Shown: piece by piece, positions 7,718 to 14,356 of the stretch
Numbering within the stretch: position 1 is the first letter of the stretch
Layout: the number at the start of each line of letters is the position of its first letter
Assembly (NCBI RefSeq): GCF_016801025.1
Contig: NZ_CP068983.1
Span: 4,456,501 to 4,520,500, forward strand
Origin: Paradevosia shaoguanensis
Lineage (GTDB): Bacteria > Pseudomonadota > Alphaproteobacteria > Rhizobiales > Devosiaceae
DNA: 64,000 bases
Direction: 5' to 3'
Translations under genes and position numbers: made by a program
The notes under the pieces: generated by a model
What the model was told of the DNA's origin: nothing
Databases searched by the model: none
Seen by the model: only the letters and a program-made list of their open reading frames with translations

Positions 7718-8707
7718 TTATGGCCGAAAGTCGGCGGGGAAGTTGTAGACGCGCGCCGGCGCCTGACGGTCTTCGAGGTTGTCGTAGATCGCGGCAAGCA
7801 CCTGCCGCATCCACTCCTCGGACGTGACGACAAAGCCCGCCCGGTCGACATCTAGGCCGAAGGGGTAAAGCTTGGTCGGCTTGTGCACCCACTTAAGGAT
7901 CTGCGTGTGCCAACTCTGGTGCATGTAGCCGCAGACGAAATCAGGCTCGAACTGCTCGATGGCATCGCGCAGCGCCTTCGTATCCTCGGCACCAGTTTCC
8001 TGGTTGACCGAGATCACCTTGAGCTCCTGCTCCACTGGCGCCGCGGCACAAGCCTGCCGAAAGGCCTCTAGGCGTGCCACCTGTTCGCTCGAAGCGATGG
8101 AGGAGTCGAGATAGAGGTAGCGCCGCTTTTCGCTGCCGAAGCGATCGAACATGACCGTGAAGGCCGGAGCGAAATCGATGCGGTAGGTATTGTAGGGCAG
8201 CCCTTCGAGCGTCATGTCGATGACCGCTACCTGGCTGGACGTGCGGGCCAGGTCGTCGAGCCGCGTATGCGGCGTGAGGCCCGTCAGTACGACGACATCG
8301 AGCCGATCCCACATTTCCACGGGCATCTTGTGGTCGGTGAAGCTGCCCAGGATGAATTCGTGGCCGTCCGACACTACGCCTTTTTCGAAGGCGACCACGA
8401 GCTTGGTATAGAACTCGTTGTTGAAGATACCGCCACCGACGATGTCGCGGTTGTAGAAGAAACCGATCCGGTGATGCGCCTCGGTCCAGGGCGTCTTGAC
8501 CAGGAAAGAACCCTTCCCCACCTGGCGGCGGATAACTCCCTCCGCCTCGAGGTCCTTGAGCGTCTTGATGACGGTGATCAGCGAGAAATCGCAGAACTTG
8601 ATGATTTCGTTCTGAGACTCGATACGGTCACCAACCTTGGCGCCATTGGTCTTCCAGCGCCGAAACAGCATCTCGCGAAGCTGAAGGTGGCGCGGAGAAA
8701 GATCCAT
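7718..8707 (-). CDS. GntR-type regulator with LacI-like sugar-binding effector domain
   Basis: A 329-residue regulator. The first 75 residues are a GntR winged helix (VGDRIESQNEIIKF, then VIKTLKDLEAEGVIRRQVGKGSFL). The remaining 250 residues start with HHRIGFFYNRD and look like a periplasmic-binding-protein type 1 domain as in LacI/AraR regulators, so the inducer is probably sugar-like. The ATG at 8707 lies two bases after the stop of the upstream SDR, within the unit transcribed from the 9492 promoter. That promoter carries the WTAWCATGWTAA dyad, so autoregulation and control of the neighbouring units is the simplest reading. The regulator-to-dyad assignment is an inference. Confidence 0.82.
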   Translation of the reverse strand: MDLSPRHLQLREMLFRRWKTNGAKVGDRIESQNEIIKFCDFSLITVIKTLKDLEAEGVIRRQVGKGSFLVKTPWTEAHHRIGFFYNRDIVGGGIFNNEFYTKLVVAFEKGVVSDGHEFILGSFTDHKMPVEMWDRLDVVVLTGLTPHTRLDDLARTSSQVAVIDMTLEGLPYNTYRIDFAPAFTVMFDRFGSEKRRYLYLDSSIASSEQVARLEAFRQACAAAPVEQELKVISVNQETGAEDTKALRDAIEQFEPDFVCGYMHQSWHTQILKWVHKPTKLYPFGLDVDRAGFVVTSEEWMRQVLAAIYDNLEDRQAPARVYNFPADFRP

Positions 8708-8709
8708 GT

Positions 8710-9492
8710 TCACTGAAGTTCTTCCCAAGACATCTGGTTGGCGAGGATGCCACCATCGATATAGAGCATCTGCCCAGTGACATAGCGCGCGCCCGGCGAG
8801 GCAAGGAAGACTGCGGCCTCCCCGATATCGTCAGGCTCGCCGATACGCCCGAGCGGAATCTGCGCCCGTAGGATGGAGCGCGTGTTGCCGGTTCCCAATC
8901 CCGCCTGCGTCAGTGGCGTCTCCACAATGCCCGGACCGATGCCGTTAACCCGGATGCCACGCCGCGCCAGCGTCACCGCCATCGAGCGGATCATCATCAG
9001 CACGGCACCTTTAGAGGTATCGTAGATAACGCTGTTCTTCTCGGCGGCCAGCGAATTGGTCGAGCCGACGCAAATGATGCTCGGGTTGACGTGCTGAGGC
9101 GTCACGGCCTTCACGAAAGCCTGCGAAGCAAAAAGGTAGCCGCGGACATTGAGGTTGAACGTACGCTCGAAAACTGTCTCGTCGAGATCATCGAAATCGA
9201 CATCCCGAAACGTACCGGCATTGTTGACCAGCGTATCGAGCCGCCCGAGCAGCGAGGTTGCCTGCTCCACCAGACCGCGTGCGCCCTCGACCGTTGAGAG
9301 ATCAGCTTCCACGAAATGGCATTCGGTCAATGCACTCAGCTTGGCCAACGCGCCAGTGTCCGGCAGGTGGGAGTTGATCACGAGGCGGGCGCCCGACCGG
9401 GCAAAGGCCTCGGCAATGGCGAAGCCGATGCCGTAGGTCGATCCCGTCACGCAAACACAACGCGGCTCAGCACTTCTCTCTTGCAAGGGCAA
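8710..9492 (-). CDS. Short-chain dehydrogenase/reductase (SDR)
   Basis: A classical 260-residue SDR. The cofactor motif is TGSTYGIGFA, with NNAGT in strand 4, a catalytic serine in VGSTNS, YDTSK as Tyr/Lys pair, and the C-terminal VTGQMLYIDGG. The start is a TTG at 9492 with GGAG five bases upstream. It is the first gene of the SDR-GntR-RidA unit and diverges from the NagA-like gene, with only 30 bases between the two start codons and the dyad at 9510-9521 inside them. It probably performs a redox step on the sugar or acid released by the NagA-like enzyme. Confidence 0.87.
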   Translation of the reverse strand: MPLQERSAEPRCVCVTGSTYGIGFAIAEAFARSGARLVINSHLPDTGALAKLSALTECHFVEADLSTVEGARGLVEQATSLLGRLDTLVNNAGTFRDVDFDDLDETVFERTFNLNVRGYLFASQAFVKAVTPQHVNPSIICVGSTNSLAAEKNSVIYDTSKGAVLMMIRSMAVTLARRGIRVNGIGPGIVETPLTQAGLGTGNTRSILRAQIPLGRIGEPDDIGEAAVFLASPGARYVTGQMLYIDGGILANQMSWEELQ

Positions 9493-9509
9493 CTTACTCC
9501 GTTAATATG

Positions 9510-9521
9510 ATAACATGTTAA
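9510..9521. promoter_or_regulatory. Operator dyad ATAACATGTTAA between divergent genes
   Basis: The core TAACATGTTA (9511-9520) is a perfect 10-bp palindrome in the 30-base gap between the SDR (leftward) and the NagA-like gene (rightward). It matches the perfect 12-bp palindrome TTATCATGATAA at 14251-14262 in the consensus WTAWCATGWTAA. A repressor bound here would block both divergent genes. The hybrid GntR regulator encoded next door is the obvious candidate. Confidence 0.6.
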
Positions 9522-9522
9522 C

Positions 9523-10713
9523 ATGAGTCATGAGATGCAAGTCAAGCAAAGGTGGACCAATGTCTCCGTCGTTACACCGGAGGGCGTTGAGACTAAAGAC
9601 CTTTTGATCGAAGGCGAGCGCTTTGCGGACCTCGTCGCACCAACCGAGCCTGGCAGCACGGATTGGCGCGTAGTCGATGGTGGCGGTGGCATCCTCTATC
9701 CGGGTATGCTCGATCTGCTTCAGCACGGCTTCGACATTCATCTCTACAATGACACGACGCCGGGTGCCGTGGCAGCCAATTCCGAGTTGCTGCTCGCCCG
9801 CGGCGTCACGGGCTTCCTCCCCTCGATCAGTTGCCTGCCCCCCGCCGAGATGGAAGGCACGCTGTCGCGGCTTTCCGCCCAATGCGAAGAAGCCAAGGGG
9901 GCGCGAGCCATTGGCGTCCACAGCGAAGGCCCCTGCTTTGGCCTTCCCGGCGCTCATAACCTCGCGAACATCGTCCAGCCTTCGCCAGCCCTTGCCGAGC
10001 GCATGCTCGCAGCCACTGGCGGCAAGCTGGCTGCCGTAACCGTTTCTCCAGAGCTGCCCGGTGCCGAGGCCTTCATCAAGGCGCTCAAGGCCGCCGGCGT
10101 CTCTATCCATCTCGGGCACAGCCGCGCCGCGCCGCAGGACATTCCTCGCTATGTCTCCTGGGGGATCGACGCCGTCACGCATATGTACAACGTGATGCCG
10201 ACCATGCCCGCCGACAATACCGGCGTCCACGTCATATCTCTCACCGACGCCCTGCTGGCCGAACCAAGCGTTGCCCTGGGCCTCATCTGCGATGGCATCC
10301 ACGTCAACCCGCAGCTCATTCGCCTCCTGGCGCAGTTACCAGCCGGTCGCACCTTCCTTGAAACCGACTCCAACAAATACGCTGGCGGCGAGGACAATTC
10401 ATTCGAGTTCTATCCGGGCTATTGGGTTCGCAGCCAGCGCGGCAACGCTGTGCGCGACAGCAACGGAAACCTCTGCGGCTCATCACTGACGTCGGATGAA
10501 GCCATGCGCAATTTCCTCGCATTCACCGGCGATGATTTGGTGCGTGCCGCCTACGCCACGAGCCTCGTACCCGCCCGCGTTCTTGGTCGCGATCACGACC
10601 TGGGCAGCATAGAAGCCGGCAAGCTGGCCGATTTCGTCCTGCTCGATCCGGTCACAAGGGACGTCCGTGCCACTTATGTCGGTGGCACGCACCGCTATGG
10701 AGAAGGACGATGA
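9523..10713 (+). CDS. NagA-like N-acetylglucosamine-6-phosphate deacetylase family amidohydrolase
   Basis: A 396-residue metal-dependent amidohydrolase. The conserved NagA positions can be followed: HSEGP (metal Glu), HLGHSRA, THMYNVM and ICDGIHV (the three histidines), and the catalytic Asp in LETDSNKYAG. E. coli NagA has HLEGP, GHS, THLYNAM and ADGLHV at these places. The family deacetylates N-acetyl amino-sugar phosphates. The match is good in the active site but loose elsewhere, and no NagB or sugar kinase lies nearby, so the substrate may be another N-acyl compound. An alternative ATG at 9535 would drop four residues. The 3' end overlaps the next gene as ATGA. Confidence 0.82.
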   Translation: MSHEMQVKQRWTNVSVVTPEGVETKDLLIEGERFADLVAPTEPGSTDWRVVDGGGGILYPGMLDLLQHGFDIHLYNDTTPGAVAANSELLLARGVTGFLPSISCLPPAEMEGTLSRLSAQCEEAKGARAIGVHSEGPCFGLPGAHNLANIVQPSPALAERMLAATGGKLAAVTVSPELPGAEAFIKALKAAGVSIHLGHSRAAPQDIPRYVSWGIDAVTHMYNVMPTMPADNTGVHVISLTDALLAEPSVALGLICDGIHVNPQLIRLLAQLPAGRTFLETDSNKYAGGEDNSFEFYPGYWVRSQRGNAVRDSNGNLCGSSLTSDEAMRNFLAFTGDDLVRAAYATSLVPARVLGRDHDLGSIEAGKLADFVLLDPVTRDVRATYVGGTHRYGEGR

Positions 10714-11165
10714 GCGAGCAGAAGCCCCTGCGCTATCAGGAAGACGCCAATGTCCACCTCGATTTCCACGGCGCCACCAACACGACCATCGATTTCATCG
10801 TCCGCAAGTTCGGCGTCGAGGCGCTCTACGAGATCTTCACCCGCGTCGGCCGAGACGTCTATCGCGACCTCCATGACCACCTCGCCGCGGGCGACACCAA
10901 TGAACTCGTGCGGCATTGGCGGCATTTCTTCGAGCGCGAGGACGCCGATTTCGATATCGCAATCATTGGTGACGAAATCGTGCTGACCGTGCGGCGCTGC
11001 ACTGCCTGGCATCACGTGGCGAAAATCGCCCCGAAGGTATCGCCCTATTTCTGCGACCAGACGATCAAGACCAACGAGGCCATGGCCGCCGGCACCCCGT
11101 TCGCTATAGCAACCGAAGTCACCGGCCCCGGCTCGTGCCGTCAGGTGATCAGGAGGAAGGCATGA
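10710..11165 (+). CDS. Small protein, possibly L-2-amino-thiazoline-4-carboxylic acid (ATC) hydrolase-like, paralogue 1
   Basis: This 151-residue cytoplasmic protein has no signal peptide or membrane segment. It is mostly helical in its first half (FIVRKFGVEALYEIF, VYRDLHDHL), followed by RRCTAWHHV, a YFCDQTIKTNEAM helix, and a GPGSCRQVIRR end. The spacing of the three cysteines and the terminal Cys-x-basic strand resembles the ATC hydrolase-like family. The next gene has the same layout and follows by an ATGA overlap, so they look like a tandem pair, perhaps a heteromer. Family assignment is from remembered pattern only; the function in this cluster is unknown. Confidence 0.55.
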   Translation: MSEQKPLRYQEDANVHLDFHGATNTTIDFIVRKFGVEALYEIFTRVGRDVYRDLHDHLAAGDTNELVRHWRHFFEREDADFDIAIIGDEIVLTVRRCTAWHHVAKIAPKVSPYFCDQTIKTNEAMAAGTPFAIATEVTGPGSCRQVIRRKA

Positions 11166-11647
11166 TCCCCAGCGATCATTTCCCTCGTTTCTACAACGAG
11201 GTATTCAAGTTTCTCGAGGCGCAGGGCGAGGATGTGCTGCGTCAGTACTGGCTCGAAATCAGCATGAACCAGGAGCGCCACGTGCTCGACCTCTTCCGCG
11301 CGAAGGGTCTCGAGGGCATGTACGAATATTGGGAACACATCCGCGTCGAGGAGAATTGCGAGCTCGACCTCGAACTCCACGAGGACCGGATTGAGCTGAG
11401 CATGCGCAAATGCCCCAGCCTCACCAAGGTGCTGGACAACGACGCCGCCCCGATGAGCCGCTATTGCGACCATTGCGCTGGCTGGATCGGGCCCATCATG
11501 GACAAGGTTGGCTACCATCTTGTCTACGACGTCATCGACCGCACCAAGCCGCAATGCACGATGAAAGTGTTCAAGGACAAGGCCGCGGCCAAGGCAGCCG
11601 AAGCCGAGGCCAAACTGCTGATGGGCTGGCCGGGCCGCGAGGAATAA
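11162..11647 (+). CDS. Small protein, possibly ATC hydrolase-like, paralogue 2
   Basis: This is a 161-residue partner of the preceding gene. It has a helical N-terminal half (EVFKFLEAQGEDVLRQYW, VLDLFRAKGLEGMYEYW), then RKCPSLTKVL, RYCDHCAGWIGPIMDKVGY and PQCTMKVFKD. The CPS, YC and final Cys-x-basic elements fit the ATC hydrolase-like pattern better than paralogue 1 does. A lysine/alanine-rich tail (KAAAKAAEAEAK) follows. I chose the ATG at 11162, overlapping the previous stop as ATGA; an upstream ATG at 11135 lies inside paralogue 1. Possible roles are hydrolysis of a cyclic C-N bond or an accessory subunit of the NagA-like enzyme. Confidence 0.6.
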   Translation: MIPSDHFPRFYNEVFKFLEAQGEDVLRQYWLEISMNQERHVLDLFRAKGLEGMYEYWEHIRVEENCELDLELHEDRIELSMRKCPSLTKVLDNDAAPMSRYCDHCAGWIGPIMDKVGYHLVYDVIDRTKPQCTMKVFKDKAAAKAAEAEAKLLMGWPGREE

Positions 11648-11665
11648 GCTTCGTGCAGGCGCCCG

Positions 11666-12745
11666 CTACGCCGCCAATACGTACCCCTTGATCACATGCT
11701 GGCAGTTCTCAAGCTGCCAGCACGCTGCCATTATCTCCCCGTTCGACAACCGCAACAGCGACGGCTGCCCGAATTTCAGCGAACCGAACTGCCGCGCGAT
11801 ATCGACGCTCGAACTGCCCATGCGGTCGTCGGCGAAGAGATCGAACTCCTCCTCAATCACCAGACCGTTCCCGCCAAGCGCGAGCTGCCGTACCACCAGT
11901 CCCACTGGAGCCTCGCGGTGGGCGTGGATGGTGAGCAGCCTTCCGCCGTCAAGCGCCATCAGGTTCGAAGCCTGCCCCCTGATCCCTGTGTCGATCGCCG
12001 GGCCAAAACTTTCCCCGCCGTCCCGCGACAGCACGATATGATTGGCGAGGTTTATCCCGCGAGCATTGTCGTAAGCCCAGAAGATGACGGCCACCTCCCC
12101 TGGTGCCGTCTCGCAAAGCCGGCATTCCCACGGCGAAACCTCTCCCTTCGGCGACCGATAAAATTCGCTCAGCTTCCTCCATGAGATGCCATTGTCATCG
12201 CTGGCGATAATCCAGCCTGCATGCCCTTCCTTGCCGAGATGGAACGGCGCCGCCGCACCCAGGATGCGGCCGGACGCCAATTGAATGCACGGCCCCGAAA
12301 GCTCAAGCGACGCGCCCTCGATGGAGTACTCGCGCGGAATGCTCCATGACTTTCCTGCATCATGCGATACGCTGATCTTGTTGTGCATTGGCAGAAGTTC
12401 GAGCGTCGCAGGATCGACAATAGGCGTGAGCGGCGTCGGCCGGACGAACACATATCCCGTCGCCAGCAGCGACCCGTCAGCCAACAACAGCGGCTTGTAA
12501 CTCTCCGACTCCTCGGGGTCGAACCGCGTCGAGTGCAGCGCTTCGGGTTCCGACCATGTCCGTCCAAAATCGTCGCTACGGCTCACCACCGCCCGTTGGT
12601 CGGCGGAATCGAAGGCCTGGCCGATCGAAAAAACCGCCACCAGGTCGCCGCCCGGCACCTGGACGATACCGGGAAAAACCGCCTGACGGCTGACGAGCAG
12701 TGGCTGGGGATTGGCGTAGATGGTGACGGTATCGACGAGGTGCAT
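11666..12745 (-). CDS. Sialidase-fold (BNR/Asp-box) protein, intracellular
   Basis: A 359-residue six-bladed beta-propeller of the exo-sialidase superfamily. Four Asp-boxes are visible: SRSDDFGRTW, SHDAGKSW, SDDNGISW and SRDGGESF. An early arginine (LLVSRQAVFPG) could be the first of the sialidase arginine triad. There is no signal peptide, so unlike secreted sialidases it should act in the cytoplasm on imported material. Its ATG overlaps the stop of the M81 peptidase gene as TGATG. True sialidase activity is uncertain; many BNR proteins of this size near transporters act on other glycosides or have no known activity. Confidence 0.72.
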   Translation of the reverse strand: MHLVDTVTIYANPQPLLVSRQAVFPGIVQVPGGDLVAVFSIGQAFDSADQRAVVSRSDDFGRTWSEPEALHSTRFDPEESESYKPLLLADGSLLATGYVFVRPTPLTPIVDPATLELLPMHNKISVSHDAGKSWSIPREYSIEGASLELSGPCIQLASGRILGAAAPFHLGKEGHAGWIIASDDNGISWRKLSEFYRSPKGEVSPWECRLCETAPGEVAVIFWAYDNARGINLANHIVLSRDGGESFGPAIDTGIRGQASNLMALDGGRLLTIHAHREAPVGLVVRQLALGGNGLVIEEEFDLFADDRMGSSSVDIARQFGSLKFGQPSLLRLSNGEIMAACWQLENCQHVIKGYVLAA

Positions 12746-14235
12746 CAGAGGCTCAACTGCTTCCCGGCCAGCTTGCGATAAGGCAGGCGGTTAAGATTGC
12801 TGGTGCAAAGGCCTGCCGTATCGACATAGAAGCTGGCCCGCGCGATCGGATCATACGCATCCTTATGCGAAACCGCAGCCTTCACCACGACGTATTGCGC
12901 CTCTTCCGGTCGCAGGCCCTGAGAATGCACCTGCCCAAGATCCATCGGCGGCGTCTTCATGGTAGTGAGCAGGATCGTGGCCTGATCGTTCTCCACCACC
13001 GCACTCGGCCCCATGTCGGCAGACGTCCCGATCATCGATGCCAGGTGAGAATTCTTGAGCTCCAGCTCGAAGCGTCCATCCGTCAGGTTTCGCACCGTCC
13101 CGCTAAACGCAACCGGCTGCCCATGATGCTCATCGGTCTTGCCGCCAATCCTCAGCGAAACCTGCGCTCCGATCCCCGCGGCGGCGCACTGCCGAACGGA
13201 TTCCGGGTCATTGATTACGGCAACGACGCCCTTCCGACCCGTCGCCAGTAATGGCCCGAGCAGGTCCGTGGCGTCTCCTGGGGTACCACCGCCAATATTG
13301 TCGGCAGGTTCGATCAGCAGCACCGGGCCGCTACCTGGCGGTAAGGCATCGGCCTTGGCCAGCGCCTCGACCAGCGTGTTCTCCTTCGGATATCCCGCAG
13401 CGAGATGGCTTTCCAGTACGCCTGCCAATTCGTCGAGATACCGCGCTGCCTGGTCTGCCGGACCGGTGGTCGAGCAATTGAGGCTGAACCCGCAATCGGG
13501 AATATCCGAATAGGCATACCCTGCCATCACGTTGACGCAGAGGATTTCCGGATCCTCAGCTTCGATCCGGCGCGCCGCCGACAGCACGCTTTTCATCGGA
13601 TCGTTCATGGAACCAACGCCGGTGGGCGGCAGCACATAAGGCGTTGGCCGATGCACTTGCCGTACCCGGGTGCCATCCATCAACCGGCCAAAAAGCTCAG
13701 TGGCGCGTACCGCCGTCTGTCGCGCATCGGTATGCGGATTTTCCCGATAGGCGCAAAGCAAAGTGCTGAAATTGACCATGTCCCGGGAGACATTGGCGTG
13801 AAGATCGAGCACCCCCACCACCGGGACATCGCGACCGCGCCGCTCCAGCACTTCGGCGATGCGCTTGAGCAGCACGCCTTCGACATCATCGCAGCTTTCG
13901 CTGACCATCGCCCCATGCAGAACCAGGAAAATGCCGTCGATGTTCTCGACCTCGCGCTCAAGCACATTGAAGAACACGTCATCGAAGGCAGCGATGGCCT
14001 CGTCCGTCACCGGCCCGCCCGGCATCGCCGCCATCTGGATGGTTGGGATGATTCTCCATCCCTTTTCTCGCGCCGTGGTCAGGAAGCCATCTGACGGCGA
14101 GCCATTGCCGAGGTTCCGACCAATGGCGTCTTCGCCAAGGTTGAACGCCATTGCCTTGAAGTCGGCCAGGGTCGTGGGAACCGAGAGAAACGTATGGGTC
14201 TCATGATAGAGCCCGGCAAACAGCACCGACTTCAA
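12745..14235 (-). CDS. M81 family metallopeptidase (MlrC/microcystinase C-like)
   Basis: At 496 residues the length is normal for the family. Conserved elements include YHETHTF at the N-terminus, VLDLHANVS and ENPHTDARQTA in the middle of the N-terminal domain (His/Asp zinc ligands), and the C-terminal M81 domain beginning near IEPADNIGGGTPGD. MlrC hydrolyses linear peptides containing unusual amino acids; relatives are common in rhizobial catabolic clusters next to binding-protein transporters. The start is TTG at 14235 with AGGTG five bases upstream. The dyad at 14251-14262 lies 16 bases before it. In this island it may cleave an amide bond in the imported compound. Confidence 0.87.
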   Translation of the reverse strand: MKSVLFAGLYHETHTFLSVPTTLADFKAMAFNLGEDAIGRNLGNGSPSDGFLTTAREKGWRIIPTIQMAAMPGGPVTDEAIAAFDDVFFNVLEREVENIDGIFLVLHGAMVSESCDDVEGVLLKRIAEVLERRGRDVPVVGVLDLHANVSRDMVNFSTLLCAYRENPHTDARQTAVRATELFGRLMDGTRVRQVHRPTPYVLPPTGVGSMNDPMKSVLSAARRIEAEDPEILCVNVMAGYAYSDIPDCGFSLNCSTTGPADQAARYLDELAGVLESHLAAGYPKENTLVEALAKADALPPGSGPVLLIEPADNIGGGTPGDATDLLGPLLATGRKGVVAVINDPESVRQCAAAGIGAQVSLRIGGKTDEHHGQPVAFSGTVRNLTDGRFELELKNSHLASMIGTSADMGPSAVVENDQATILLTTMKTPPMDLGQVHSQGLRPEEAQYVVVKAAVSHKDAYDPIARASFYVDTAGLCTSNLNRLPYRKLAGKQLSL

Positions 14236-14250
14236 GACGCACCTATATTG

Positions 14251-14262
14251 TTATCATGATAA
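14251..14262. promoter_or_regulatory. Operator dyad TTATCATGATAA upstream of the M81-BNR unit
   Basis: This is a perfect 12-bp palindrome with its edge 16 bases before the TTG start of the M81 gene, a normal repressor position over the promoter. It matches the dyad at 9510-9521 in the consensus WTAWCATGWTAA. Confidence 0.6.
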
Positions 14263-14310
14263 TGATTGCACAGGTACGAGCGGGTGTAAATTCAGCACGT
14301 GGACAAAGAA

Positions 14311-14334
14311 AATGGCCCGCCGAAGCGGGCCATT
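14311..14334 (-). terminator. Intrinsic terminator of the giant adhesin gene
   Basis: Arms AATGGCCCGC (14311-14320) and GCGGGCCATT (14325-14334) pair perfectly around a CGAA tetraloop. On the minus strand the stem is followed by TTCTTTG. It lies 23 bases after the adhesin stop codon. Confidence 0.85.
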
Positions 14335-14356
14335 CCATATCACGCAAACGCCTCAA

